The position numbers were made by a program, and so were the translations under genes. From Cohnella lupini (GTDB lineage Bacteria; Bacillota; Bacilli; Paenibacillales; Paenibacillaceae), in contig NZ_QRDY01000002.1 in NCBI RefSeq assembly GCF_003386205.1, forward strand, positions 434,001-498,000: a DNA stretch of 64,000 bases, in the 5' to 3' direction. Below are positions 18,693 through 27,579 of this stretch, in pieces (position 1 is the stretch's first letter; the number at the start of each line of letters is the position of its first letter). The notes under the pieces were generated by a model that saw nothing but the letters and a program-made list of their open reading frames with translations, was not told where the DNA came from and ran no database searches.

Positions 18693-21440
18693 TTACCAGT
18701 ACCGTACGAGAAGGTCGATCGGATATCTTCCCGCATTGCGGCCGTATAAGGCTAAACCGCCCGCAAGAGCCGGTATTTCGCCGCTAACTTCAAGCCTTAG
18801 CTTGAATCCGCCCGCCAAAACGATTGCGGGAATCAGCCGGCTTGGCACGCTAACCTTGTGCAAGTAGCCATAGGATCCGGCTTCCTCGAGTTTGTTATCC
18901 CTCTGTTGGTAGTGCCAGGATAATGCGCCGCGGCTGTCCGCGGGATCGTCAGGCAAACTCAACGATTCGACGTATTGGCCGTCGATAGAGACTTTGGCCA
19001 AGGAAGGCTTCCTATCTTCGTCGGTCATATAGTAAGTGCTTGGATTCAATTCGGGATCCGGGGTGTACCCGCTCATGAAATCCAAGTCTATTCCCTTCTC
19101 TATCGACTTATCCCGGTCTTTGACCAGAATAACCTTCGCTCCGGCTTCGAAGACCGCTTCGATATGGCCTATTCCTTCGGCGATTGCTTCGGCCGGCAGC
19201 TTGATCTCGTATTCGACGAAGCCTTCGGAGCCGCCGTTAATCTTGTGATCGTTCAACGCATGCCATGCGTGAGGCCATTCATGGCGCGCATACTGACTAA
19301 CCGGTACGGATAGCCATTTGCCTTCCAGATCGTAAGCTCCGTTGGAATCTCCGCTTCGAACGTCGAAAGTAATGAAGTTGCGCGTGACCGTTTTTTCTTG
19401 CGAATCGCGCAGCGTAACCGCGAATACGGCTAAGGAGTCGACCGAAGGCATGGTTGCCGTAACGTTATCCAACGGCACGACGCCGTATCCGTTCCACTCG
19501 ATAGCTTGCGTGCCTTGCGAGGAAACCGCTTTGCCGCCAAGACTGTCGTACCAGAGCTCCCACTCCAACCGCAAGGTTTGGCCGTGATATCGCTCGGAGT
19601 AACTGGAACGCAACAAGGCGATCTCCGCTTGTTGTCCGACATCCAAGGTCCGGCAAGGCGGTGCGTCGATGACAATGAAATCGGGCGAATGAAGATCCGC
19701 GACGGACATACCCGGGACGAAAGCATCGTATCCGAAATCCTTGTCCGAGCCGTCGATCCGGTAGTAGCCGTTGTATTCGTTGACTACGTCGTGGAATTCC
19801 GTGAAAATGAATCCGCACATTTTGTCATGGCGCCTAAGCTCGTTAATCATATATCGATATTGCCATGCAAGGTCGCTGTCTCCCGCGCTGCCTTCGATTC
19901 CCCATACCGCGCCGCATTCGCTGTTCATAAGCGGGGCGTCGGATTGGACGTTGCCTCCGATGTAGTTGAAGTCCGATCCCGGGAAGGTTTTGTCGACGAC
20001 TTCTTGTACGTGATCCCGTAGAATTTGATAACCGTTTTTGTAAAAGTGCCAAGTATTCAAGTCGGACTCTACGTGGTCCCAATTGCATGGGGAGTTGTCC
20101 TCGATCAGTCGGGTAGAATCCTCGGATTTAGCCCAGCGGTAAACCGAGCGAACCCATTCCTGCGTTTCCGGCAGAAAGCTTCTGACTTCGTCGCGCTTAG
20201 TGAACAGTCCCCACGTTTCGTTGAATACGACCCACGAAATGATGGAGGGATGATTGTAGTCGCGATCGAGAATCTCTTTGGCTTCCGCTTCATATGCCGC
20301 GCGCGCAGTCTCGTCCGGCTCTCCCCAGAAGCAAGGCATGTCTTCCATGACCAGAATGCCGAGCTTATCGGCCCAATAGAGCTTTCTAGGCTCTTCCGGT
20401 TTAATATGGATGCGGACGAAGTTCAGATTCAATCGTTTCAGCCGCCAGATCTCGTCTTGAAGCTCTTGGTCCGAAGGAGCGGTAAAATGCCCGACCGGGT
20501 AGAAGGCTTGATCCAATGTGCCGCTAAGATAGGTCGGCTTGCCGTTGAGCGTGATCCACTTGTAGTTCCTGTCGTCGAATAGGGCCGAACCGATCTCGCG
20601 AATTCCGAAATACGTTCCGATCGTATCCGTGGATCCATTCGCGCTAAGCCGAATCGTTCCTTCGTATAGGAACGGATCTTCGGGACTCCAATGGCGAGGT
20701 TCCGACACTTGGATTGTCGTTCTGAACGACGTTGTTCCCGCTATAAGCGTAAGCTTGAATTCATTGCGTACGCGTCCGCCGTCGAAGTCGAAGCTTAGCG
20801 TCGCTTGCGATGCCCCGGCGGATTCCGCGGTGCCGGAGATCTCGATCGTGCCGTCCAGCTTGGTGACGATCCGCACCGCTTCGATATAGCTCGATGCCCG
20901 AGTTTCCAGCCAGACCGTTTGCCATATGCCGCGAGTCTCGCCGTAGCCTTGCTTCCCGCGAGTCTGGTAAGCGTGGTCCTGATCTTCCGCGCGGAGGACG
21001 ATTCGATTGACGTCGCCCGCCTGCCAAGCATCCGTCACGTCGAACGAGAATGCGCCGTAACCCCCGCTGTGCGTGCCGACTTGTATTCCATTCACCCACA
21101 CGATGGCGGTGTAGTCGACGGCGCCGAAGTGCAGGAACAATTTCTCCCCGGAAGCGATTTCATCGAATCTCAGGATACGGCTGTACCAAGCGATCCCTTT
21201 CCGGTTGTCTCCGATTCCGGATAACGGGCTGACCCAAGAGAACGGGACCGTGATTTTCGCGTCATAGGAGGCTTGCTCTATCGTCTGCCATTGTTCCGAT
21301 AATCCGATATCGTCCGCGTCGAATCGGAATGCCCATTCGCCATTCAGGTTCAACCATCCGGAACGTTGCCAATCCGGACGCGGATGCTCGGGTCTTGGGA
21401 TTGCTTGGGTTGCGGTTTCGATGTTTGTAGTGGAAGCCAT
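18693..21440 (-). CDS. GH2-family glycosidase (beta-galactosidase/beta-glucuronidase type)
   Basis: 915 residues, leaderless, so cytoplasmic. GH2 order: jelly-roll sugar-binding domain (GWLNLNGEWAFRFD...GEKLFLHFGAVDYTAIVWVNG), Ig-like domain, TIM barrel, then extra C-terminal beta domains. General acid E408 in VFNETWG and nucleophile E548 in FTEFHD are both present. Exact substrate (galactoside, glucuronide, mannoside or arabinoside) cannot be told from these motifs. It is transcribed away from the ArsR-type regulator, which probably represses it. Confidence 0.88.
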   Translation of the reverse strand: MASTTNIETATQAIPRPEHPRPDWQRSGWLNLNGEWAFRFDADDIGLSEQWQTIEQASYDAKITVPFSWVSPLSGIGDNRKGIAWYSRILRFDEIASGEKLFLHFGAVDYTAIVWVNGIQVGTHSGGYGAFSFDVTDAWQAGDVNRIVLRAEDQDHAYQTRGKQGYGETRGIWQTVWLETRASSYIEAVRIVTKLDGTIEISGTAESAGASQATLSFDFDGGRVRNEFKLTLIAGTTSFRTTIQVSEPRHWSPEDPFLYEGTIRLSANGSTDTIGTYFGIREIGSALFDDRNYKWITLNGKPTYLSGTLDQAFYPVGHFTAPSDQELQDEIWRLKRLNLNFVRIHIKPEEPRKLYWADKLGILVMEDMPCFWGEPDETARAAYEAEAKEILDRDYNHPSIISWVVFNETWGLFTKRDEVRSFLPETQEWVRSVYRWAKSEDSTRLIEDNSPCNWDHVESDLNTWHFYKNGYQILRDHVQEVVDKTFPGSDFNYIGGNVQSDAPLMNSECGAVWGIEGSAGDSDLAWQYRYMINELRRHDKMCGFIFTEFHDVVNEYNGYYRIDGSDKDFGYDAFVPGMSVADLHSPDFIVIDAPPCRTLDVGQQAEIALLRSSYSERYHGQTLRLEWELWYDSLGGKAVSSQGTQAIEWNGYGVVPLDNVTATMPSVDSLAVFAVTLRDSQEKTVTRNFITFDVRSGDSNGAYDLEGKWLSVPVSQYARHEWPHAWHALNDHKINGGSEGFVEYEIKLPAEAIAEGIGHIEAVFEAGAKVILVKDRDKSIEKGIDLDFMSGYTPDPELNPSTYYMTDEDRKPSLAKVSIDGQYVESLSLPDDPADSRGALSWHYQQRDNKLEEAGSYGYLHKVSVPSRLIPAIVLAGGFKLRLEVSGEIPALAGGLALYGRNAGRYPIDLLVRYW

Positions 21441-21475
21441 AAGTCATTACACATCCTTTGTTGTATATAGTAAAT

Positions 21476-21489
21476 ATAATGAACATTAT
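21476..21489. promoter_or_regulatory. Palindromic operator candidate for the ArsR-type regulator
   Basis: ATAATG, two bases AA, CATTAT forms a perfect 14-bp palindrome 36 bp upstream of the GH2 start within a very AT-rich divergent gap. ArsR-type repressors bind such AT-rich inverted repeats over promoters. A TATAAT -10 box at 21550-21555 serves the regulator itself. Confidence 0.45.
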
Positions 21490-21590
21490 GGATATCATAT
21501 ATTATGTATTCGGAATTCGCAATGTAGTTTATAAAAATAATATAGATGATATAATGGGTGTACGGTAACGAGCTTGAAGGAGAGAATACG

Positions 21591-22514
21591 ATGGCCGAAC
21601 AGACGGATACGACTAAAAGGATAACCAAAATCAACGTGCAGGAAGTGGCAAAGGCGCTTGCCGGCGATTTGAGGTTAAGGATCATAGAGGCATTGGGCGA
21701 AAGCGAGCTAAGCATATCCCAGCTGGCGGAAGCGTTAGGCGTGGCCCAGCCTACGGTTACGATCAACGTGCAATTGTTGGAGTCGGCGGGACTGGTCGAA
21801 TCGAAGCAAGGGGTCAACAGGGAGAAAATCTGTTACAGGACTTACGACACGATCGTCTTCGATTTGCCGATGAAGCCTGGCGAAGGGTTGCATGGCGAAG
21901 AAGAGGTCCGCATGGGGATCGGCATGTATACCGCTTGCCAAGTGGAAGCTCCTTGCGGCTTGATCGGATCGGACGAAATGATCGGGTGTCCGGATGATCC
22001 GAGAGCCTTCTACGATCCCGGACGGGGAAGCGCGAGCCTGTTATGGTTCGGAGGCTCGGGGCACGTCGAATACCATTTTCCGAATCCGGTTCCGCCGGGG
22101 GTAGAGTTAAACGAATTGCGCTTAAGCGCGGAGGTATGCTCGGAGGCGCCGGGGTTCGACATGGAATGGCCTTCCGATATTGCCGTTTGGATTAACGGTA
22201 GCTTCATCGGAGAATGGCGGAGTCCGAGCGATTTCGGAGACCGTAAAGGATTGCTGACTCCAAGCCGCTGGCTTGGCATGACGCAGTACGGGAAGCTGAC
22301 GGAATGGAAGGTCGGCAACGAGGGGAGCAGCGTTAACGGGGAGGGATCTTCGTCCGTTAAGCTGGAAGACCTGAACTTGCATTTCAGCCGGCCCATCGTC
22401 GTTCGGATCGGCGTCAAGGAGGATGCGGTCAACGCCAGAGGACTTAACCTATTCGGAGAGCAGTTCGGAGACTATCCGCAAGGGTTGAAGCTGACCTTCG
22501 TTCATAAGACTTAA
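21591..22514 (+). CDS. ArsR-type regulator with large C-terminal domain
   Basis: 307 residues from the ATG at 21591, preceded by GAAGGAGAG with 7-nt spacing. Residues about 10-85 form an ArsR winged helix (VAKALAGDLRLRIIEALGESELSISQLAEALGV region, then the recognition helix QPTVTINVQLLESAGLV). Classical ArsR proteins end near 110 residues; here about 200 more follow, a beta-rich segment with SLLWFGGSGHVEYHFPNPVPPG and the ending ARGLNLFGEQFGDYPQGLKL, resembling a carbohydrate-binding jelly roll. It may sense a sugar rather than a metal; no metal-binding Cys pair is seen in the HTH. It is divergent from, and likely controls, the GH2 gene. Confidence 0.8.
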   Translation: MAEQTDTTKRITKINVQEVAKALAGDLRLRIIEALGESELSISQLAEALGVAQPTVTINVQLLESAGLVESKQGVNREKICYRTYDTIVFDLPMKPGEGLHGEEEVRMGIGMYTACQVEAPCGLIGSDEMIGCPDDPRAFYDPGRGSASLLWFGGSGHVEYHFPNPVPPGVELNELRLSAEVCSEAPGFDMEWPSDIAVWINGSFIGEWRSPSDFGDRKGLLTPSRWLGMTQYGKLTEWKVGNEGSSVNGEGSSSVKLEDLNLHFSRPIVVRIGVKEDAVNARGLNLFGEQFGDYPQGLKLTFVHKT

Positions 22515-22519
22515 ACTCG

Positions 22520-22542
22520 GAGAGCCTTCGGGCTCTTTTTTT
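22520..22542 (+). terminator. Rho-independent terminator
   Basis: AGAGCC, loop TTCG, GGCTCT and a seven-T run, directly after the ArsR-type gene. Confidence 0.88.
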
Positions 22543-22589
22543 GCGCACTAGCTGGGGAGAAAACGGATAAGATCCATTGAGTTTCCTCG

Positions 22590-22706
22590 CTTTGTAGTCG
22601 GTTTATCCGACCATAAAGCGCCACCACCGTCGGCTTACCTCCCCATAGTCGGTTTCTCCGACCATAAAGCGCCACCACCGTCGGCTTACCTCCCCATAGT
22701 CGGTTT
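22590..22706. repeat. 51-bp palindromic-core array, left part (interrupted by IS)
   Basis: Cores AGTCGG-N5-CCGAC begin at 22596, 22647 and 22698, exactly 51 bp apart, with the locus-specific flank CATAAAGCGCCACCACCGTC. The third unit is cut by the IS3-family element after 22706 and resumes at 24081. Confidence 0.9.
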
Positions 22707-22760
22707 CCGGTTCAACCCCCTAATTATAGACACTATCGTCCATTTGCGAGCTTAATCGTA

Positions 22761-23678
22761 TCAAAGCGCGATTTCTTGCTGAATGATCTCACCCGATTGT
22801 AGCTTCTTCAAGTATGTCGCCGGTGCAAGATCCTGAAGACTGCCATGCATCCTTCTTTCGTTATAAAACCGAATAAAGCGGTCAACCGTCTCAAATGCCT
22901 GTTCATAGGTCTCGAAGGAATTTCGTTGGTAGCAGTCTCGCTCGATCACGCTGTGGTAGGACTCAATGTATGCATTCTTATTAGGCGTGCGATTGGGGAT
23001 TCTCTCGTGTTCAAATCCCATCTCCCCCGAGAAGGCGTAGAAGGCTTTACTAATGAACTGCGGGCCGTTGTCGGTACGAATGACCAGTTGCTGCTCGTTT
23101 GCAAATGCTTGGCGGTTTAACATGGCCGTTTGAACTAACTGCTTGATATCGTTTGTGTCGCAGGACCTGCCTCTGTAGTGCCCGACAATACTTCGATCGC
23201 AGACGTCAATGATGCTAGCGAGGTAGAAGTGTCGACGCAAGCCCGTCACGTAACCATACTTGATATCCATCTGCCAAAGCTGGTTCGGACCTGTAACAAC
23301 GCGGTTATTGGCGACCTTCTTCGGCACTCGGTTTATGATCTCTCGTTGCGGCTTCAACTGGCCGAGCTCCTTGCACAATCGGTATACCTTCTTCTTGTTC
23401 AGCCGTAAGCCGTACCGACGCCGCAGGCATAGCGTGAGCTTACGATAGCCGTAGGTGGACTCCTCCTCGTTGCCTAGCAGTCGTCTGAGGTAGCCCTTGA
23501 TACGTGCATCCGATACCTTTTCACCCTTTTTGTTTAAAGAGAAACCAGGTATCGGACGTCCGCTTCTTGGGCGGATGGCGGGTTTGGACTCCTTGATCCT
23601 GTAGTAGTAAGTGGCACGGGGCACCCGACAGATGCGAAGCACCGTACGCACAGGATTTCCTGCACGAATCCAGGGCAA
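22761..23678 (-). CDS. IS3-family transposase OrfB (DDE integrase core)
   Basis: 305 residues as an independent frame. The catalytic triad is visible: D in WQMDIKYGYV, D in RTDNGPQF, E in NAYIESYHS. An HTH_21-like segment (TYGYRKLTLCLRRRYG) precedes it. It lies in the -1 frame relative to orfA with no good start of its own, only a TTG. It is therefore most likely made as an OrfAB fusion by -1 frameshifting at the A8 run (T8 on the plus strand, 23713-23720). Confidence 0.93.
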   Translation of the reverse strand: MPWIRAGNPVRTVLRICRVPRATYYYRIKESKPAIRPRSGRPIPGFSLNKKGEKVSDARIKGYLRRLLGNEEESTYGYRKLTLCLRRRYGLRLNKKKVYRLCKELGQLKPQREIINRVPKKVANNRVVTGPNQLWQMDIKYGYVTGLRRHFYLASIIDVCDRSIVGHYRGRSCDTNDIKQLVQTAMLNRQAFANEQQLVIRTDNGPQFISKAFYAFSGEMGFEHERIPNRTPNKNAYIESYHSVIERDCYQRNSFETYEQAFETVDRFIRFYNERRMHGSLQDLAPATYLKKLQSGEIIQQEIAL

Positions 23679-23680
23679 CG

Positions 23681-24007
23681 CTACTTCGATCCGCGAGTCG
23701 ACGGTGGTGCCGTTTTTTTTACAAGGTCATTGAGAATGGCGATTTCTAAGTCCTTCTCGCCGAGCATCTTCATCGCCTGATCGTATCTCTTCTGAAGGTC
23801 ATGAGTATCTTTTTCTACCTGTTCTGCTTGCTTTTTCTTAGCTACCATCTCGGTTTGCACCTCATCCCAATGTTGGCGTACCCAGCGTTGAAGGGTAGAA
23901 GGAGACATCCCATTTAGCCGTGCTACGTGTTCCGTACGGTAACCGGAAACCACTAGCGCAACATACTCCTTCTTCATTTCCTCCGTGCAGTGAAATCTTC
24001 TCTTCAC
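23681..24007 (-). CDS. IS3-family OrfA (helix-turn-helix)
   Basis: 108 residues with a GTG start after GGGGAG. Residues 10-50 form a transposase_8-type HTH (EYVALVVSGYRTEHVARLNG, then SPSTLQRWVRQH), followed by a coiled-coil leucine-zipper-like stretch (EQVEKDTHDLQKRYDQAMKM and onward) that mediates multimerisation with OrfAB. Its last codons include the AAAAAAAA slippery sequence. Confidence 0.9.
   Translation of the reverse strand: MKRRFHCTEEMKKEYVALVVSGYRTEHVARLNGMSPSTLQRWVRQHWDEVQTEMVAKKKQAEQVEKDTHDLQKRYDQAMKMLGEKDLEIAILNDLVKKTAPPSTRGSK
23713..23720 (-). other. Programmed -1 frameshift site of the IS element
   Basis: Eight consecutive A on the coding (minus) strand within LVKKT codons of orfA. 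A -1 slip here continues KKNGTTVDSRIEVALPWIR into orfB without a stop, as in IS3-family elements generally. Confidence 0.75.
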
Positions 24008-24080
24008 TGACTATCTCCCCCACTCATTCAATTGTAGTTTGAGTGGACGAGAGTGTCCAAAGGAATTAGGGGGCTTAATA

Positions 24081-24660
24081 GTTTCTCCGACCATAAAGCG
24101 CCGCCACTGTCGGCTTACCTCCCCAGAGTCGGTTTCTCCGACTATAAAGCGCCACCACCGTCGGCTTACCTCCCCATAGTCGGTTTTTCCGACCATAAAG
24201 CGCCACCACCGTCGGCTTACCTCCCCATAGTCGGTTTCTCCGACTATAAAGCGCCGCCACCGTCGGCTTACCTCGCCATAGTCGGTCTTTCCGACTGCAT
24301 AGAGCCACCACCAACGGAGTGCCTCGCCATAGTCGGTTTCTCCGACCATAAAGCGCCACCACCGTCGGCTTACCTCCCCATAGTCGGTTTTTCCGACCAT
24401 AAAGCGCCACCACCGTCGGCTTACCTCCCCATAGTCGGTTTTTCCGACCATAAAGCGCCACCACCGTCGGCTTACCTCCCCATAGTCGGTTTTTCCGACC
24501 ATAAAGCGCCACCACCGTCGGCTTACCTCCCCATAGTCGGTTTCTCCGACTATAAAGCGCCGCCACCGTCGGCTTACCTCGCCATAGTCGGTCTTTCCGA
24601 CTGCATAGAGCCACCACCAACGGAGTGCCTCGCCATAGTCGGTTTCTCCGACTATAACGC
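24081..24660. repeat. 51-bp palindromic-core array, right part
   Basis: Continues the array after the IS. Cores begin at 24127, 24178, 24229, 24280, 24331, 24382, 24433, 24484, 24535, 24586 and 24637, every one exactly 51 bp apart. With the left part there are about 14 cores counting the split one once. A two-unit variant (GGTCTTTCCGACTGCATAGA and the CCAACGGAGTGCC flank) at 24229-24330 recurs at 24535-24636, so a 306-bp block of six units was duplicated. Long open frames on both strands across it are by-products of a 51-bp period divisible by three. Confidence 0.92.
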
Positions 24661-24974
24661 TCCACCAATCCATCCGTCAGCAGCACCGAGCATCTGTGAA
24701 CAACGTATTCAAGAATAACGCTATTCGGGACACGGGCTCGAATCGTCAGACAACGGATATTCGGCTAGCCGAAGACGTTATTGGCTTCATTTTCGATTAG
24801 CATAGTTGAATAGATCCCGTTAGCCTGCCAACGCAGATAACGGGTTTTATTTTGTTATTTATTTTATTGGCTAATATCCGACTTCTTTGTTTAATATCGT
24901 CCCCTTGTTCCAGGGGCTAGCCGGAATTAAGATAAAGGCGCAATGAGAAAAGGCGGAAGAGGGGAATATATAGC
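24661..24974. other. Gene-free gap before the epimerase gene
   Basis: No gene is recognised. It contains one terminator-like hairpin: CCCGTTA (24816-24822) pairing with TAACGGG (24838-24844) followed by TTTTATTTTG. An AT-rich stretch after it probably holds the epimerase promoter, but no clear -35/-10 pair stands out. Confidence 0.5.
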
Positions 24975-25820
24975 ATGCAAACGATTGCGGTCACGGGCGG
25001 AAGCGGGAAATTGGGAGTTTGGGTCGTCGAGGAGCTGATTAGCCAAGGTTATCGGGTCGTTTCCTTGGACGAGAAGCGTTCCGATCAATTAAAATGCAAG
25101 CAGATAAAGGTGAATTTATCAGACTTCGGACAGGTTATCGGAGCGATGCATGGAGCGGATGCCGTCGTTCATTTGGCCGCTATTCCTGCTCCGCTTGGAT
25201 ATACGAACGATTATATATTCGCGAATAACGTCAGGTCGACGTTTCACGTGCTGGAAGCCGCATCCATGCTGGGAATCGGGAAGGTCGTAACCGGATCCAG
25301 CGAGTCCGCTTACGGATTCTGTTGGGCGCCTAAACCGTTCTCTCCGAGCTATGCCCCCGTGGACGAAGAACATCCGGCGTTGCCTCAAGAGTGCTACGGC
25401 TTGTCCAAAATCGTCGGAGAGCAGACGGGAGAGATGTTCCATCGGCGAACGGGCATGCAAATTTTCTCGTTAAGATTTTCGTTGATTTTGACGCCGAAGG
25501 AGTATTCTCTCTCCTCGATAACCAGGCCAGAGAGCTTTAAGCGCATTCTATGGAGCTATATCGACGTCAGGGATGCGGTTCAAGCGTGCATTGCGTCACT
25601 CAGAAGCGATGCCGGCGGTCACCGCGTGCTGAATATAACTAGCGATGATACGTTGAGCGATCGCCCGACGGAACGCTTGCTGGCTGATTTCTATCCGGAT
25701 ATTACGGACATTCGGCGAAAGTTTACCGGTAGGGAGGCACTCGTAAGCAACGAGCACGCGAAGAGCATTCTTCAATGGGCTCCGGAACGGTCTTGGGAGC
25801 AGATTAAGGAAAACCTATAA
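24975..25820 (+). CDS. NAD-dependent epimerase/dehydratase (extended SDR)
   Basis: 281 residues. The Rossmann motif TGGSGKLG is at residues 7-14 and the catalytic YxxxK is Y141-K145 in ECYGLSK, with the serine of TGSSESAYG just before it. Such enzymes epimerise, dehydrate or reduce sugars or nucleotide sugars. Downstream half is short, so the substrate may be a simple sugar acid or aldose (compare uronate dehydrogenases), but I cannot assign it. Start at the ATG after GGAAGAGGGG. It precedes the YesN/YesM pair after a hairpin. Confidence 0.82.
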   Translation: MQTIAVTGGSGKLGVWVVEELISQGYRVVSLDEKRSDQLKCKQIKVNLSDFGQVIGAMHGADAVVHLAAIPAPLGYTNDYIFANNVRSTFHVLEAASMLGIGKVVTGSSESAYGFCWAPKPFSPSYAPVDEEHPALPQECYGLSKIVGEQTGEMFHRRTGMQIFSLRFSLILTPKEYSLSSITRPESFKRILWSYIDVRDAVQACIASLRSDAGGHRVLNITSDDTLSDRPTERLLADFYPDITDIRRKFTGREALVSNEHAKSILQWAPERSWEQIKENL

Positions 25821-25822
25821 AA

Positions 25823-25850
25823 TTTAAGATTACCCCCGTGCAATCTTAAA
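25823..25850. terminator. AT-rich perfect hairpin after the epimerase; carries the TTTAAGATT motif
   Basis: TTTAAGATT (25823-25831) and AATCTTAAA (25842-25850) form a perfect 9-bp inverted repeat with a 10-nt loop right after the epimerase stop. There is no T-run. The same TTTAAGATT element recurs upstream of the genes at 33104 and 47142, so it could equally be a regulator-binding inverted repeat for the YesN gene. Confidence 0.5.
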
Positions 25851-25872
25851 CTCCCATCGGTTATTATTAGAA

Positions 25873-25886
25873 TGTAAGCGGTTTCT
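25873..25886 (+). promoter_or_regulatory. cre-like site upstream of YesN/YesM pair
   Basis: TGTAAGCGGTTTCT matches TGWAARCGYTWNCW at 13 of 14 positions. It lies 56 bp upstream of the response-regulator start and would place the pair under CcpA carbon-catabolite control. Confidence 0.5.
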
Positions 25887-25941
25887 TGGCATGAAACCAG
25901 CTCCGGGAGTACTTAGGATAGCAGGGAGAGGATGATTGGAT

Positions 25942-27579
25942 ATGTTGCGAGCGCTTATCGTGGACGACGAGTTCGAGATTCGGGAAGGCTTGCGAAAAAG
26001 AATTCCTTGGGGCGAGTACGGAATCGACGAAGTGTTCGCGGCGGACGACGGAGATTCCGCCATCACGATCGCGCTAGAGATGAAGCCCGATCTTATCGTT
26101 ACCGATATCAAGATGAGCAGAATGTCCGGCCTTGAATTTCTTGGCGCGCTATACCGCGTTGACGATTATCCTTGGAAAGCGGTCGTCATCAGCGGTTACG
26201 ACGACTTCGAGCTGGTCAAGCAGGCCATGCAGCTCGGGGCGATGGACTACATTCTTAAGCCGATAAATACCGAAGAGCTAGGGCGTATCGTTCGCAAAGC
26301 TACGGATCAAATCCTGCAGGAGAAAATGGATAAGCACAATCAAGTACAGCTCATTAACCAGAATCAATTGGCTGCGCCTAAGCTGCGCGAGGAATTGCTT
26401 CGCGAGATCATAGAGCACGAATACGACCCCTACCGCGAGACGCGCATCGCGCATCGCTTACAGGCATTAAAGCTGGATTGGATGACGCATCAACCGATTC
26501 TGCTCATGATCGTAGAGGTAGACGACCTCAAAGCGATTACGAATCAAAGAGGCTTTCAGAACGAGAAGGAGCTAGTTCTGTTCGGAATCGGGAACGTGGT
26601 CAGTCAGACGTTGACCGAGGAGTTTCCTTATGCATTCGCGCTATTTAACGATACTCATTCCCGTTGGGTAGCCGTTCTAAGCTGCAAACACCAGGAGCAG
26701 CTTGCGTTAAGCAAGTCGTTAGCCCAGATCAGCTTGCGGCGAATCAATGAATTCGTGAAGGTGAAGGCAAGCGTCGGGATCTGTTCGATACCGAGGGATC
26801 TTAAGCACGTCCACGAGATGTTCTTGGAGACGGGCGAACTGCTGGACCAGAAGGTCGTGTACGGAGGAAATCGGATTTTTACGGAGCATGGCATCGAGTT
26901 CGACGGCGAGCGGACGGAGCTTTCGCTGCAGGAAGCGAACGAAGTGCTCGATCTCGTGAAATACGGTTCCGACGAGGATGTTTCGGCTTCCATGGATAAA
27001 TTCGTCGAGATGGTGCAGGCATGGGGATTGTGCAGCCTGAAAGATATCCACCAACAAACGTTCAAATGGCTAATGGGGATATTCAGGGGAGCGGCCGTAG
27101 CGGGCTGGCCCAATCGGAGCTGGGAGAGAAATCCGATCTCCATCTGGGAGCAGTTGGAGCAATTCGATAACTTGCAGTCTCTCAGGGCGAAGGTCGAGCA
27201 AATTTTACTCGGTATGGCAGCGGATTTTCGTAAAATGTCGGCATCTCCGAGCCAAATCGTGCTGGAGGCGGAGAAGATCATTCGGAAGCGGTTTGCGGAC
27301 AATTTGTCGCTTCAGTCCGTCGCGGACGAGGTTCACGTGACTCCGGTGTGGCTCAGCAAGCTGTTCAAGAAGGAAAAAAGGATGACCTTCCTCGAATATT
27401 TAACGGACATGCGAATCGTGAAGGCGAAGGAAATGTTGGGGGACGTCCGGTTCAAAATCTATCAGATTTCATACCAGGTCGGGTACAAGGATCCCGTTCA
27501 TTTTACGAAGCTCTTCAAGAAGCAATCGGGGCTGACGCCCAAAGAGTTCAGGAAGCAGAGGGGAATCGTTGATGATTAA
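25942..27579 (+). CDS. YesN-type response regulator (REC + AraC HTH)
   Basis: 545 residues from the ATG at 25942. Receiver domain 1-120 with D8/D9, phospho-acceptor D55 in VTDIKMSRMSG and K in YILKPI; a long helical middle region; C-terminal AraC double HTH (about 440-540: LSLQSVADEVHVTPVWLSKL, then DPVHFTKLFKKQSGLTPKEFRK). Phosphorylated by the downstream kinase, it should activate sugar-uptake or secreted-enzyme genes. Its stop overlaps the kinase start by 8 bp. A TTG two codons earlier is possible but too close to the GGAGAGGA site. Confidence 0.92.
   Translation: MLRALIVDDEFEIREGLRKRIPWGEYGIDEVFAADDGDSAITIALEMKPDLIVTDIKMSRMSGLEFLGALYRVDDYPWKAVVISGYDDFELVKQAMQLGAMDYILKPINTEELGRIVRKATDQILQEKMDKHNQVQLINQNQLAAPKLREELLREIIEHEYDPYRETRIAHRLQALKLDWMTHQPILLMIVEVDDLKAITNQRGFQNEKELVLFGIGNVVSQTLTEEFPYAFALFNDTHSRWVAVLSCKHQEQLALSKSLAQISLRRINEFVKVKASVGICSIPRDLKHVHEMFLETGELLDQKVVYGGNRIFTEHGIEFDGERTELSLQEANEVLDLVKYGSDEDVSASMDKFVEMVQAWGLCSLKDIHQQTFKWLMGIFRGAAVAGWPNRSWERNPISIWEQLEQFDNLQSLRAKVEQILLGMAADFRKMSASPSQIVLEAEKIIRKRFADNLSLQSVADEVHVTPVWLSKLFKKEKRMTFLEYLTDMRIVKAKEMLGDVRFKIYQISYQVGYKDPVHFTKLFKKQSGLTPKEFRKQRGIVDD

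Larger units (their letters stand above)
22707..24080 (-). mobile_element. IS3-family insertion sequence, 1374 bp, 4-bp target duplication
   Basis: The element lies inside the 51-bp array. GTTT is duplicated at 22703-22706 and 24081-24084. Removing the element and one GTTT rejoins the repeat core perfectly and restores the 51-bp phase (22698 to 24127 minus 1378 is 51). Inverted ends share CCCCCTAATT and then ACACT-TCGTCCA with small differences. It carries two minus-strand frames, an HTH orfA and a DDE orfB, overlapping at an A8 slippery run. Both frames are intact, so it could still be active. Confidence 0.9.

Noticed and set aside
24011..24718. Repeat proteins of about 200-220 residues on both strands (17-residue repeats)
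   Set aside because: A 51-bp unit without stops gives open frames on either strand automatically. There is no ribosome site or start context, the frames end at the array edge, and the IS insertion and sister arrays with 62- or 48-50-bp units show that frame is not maintained.
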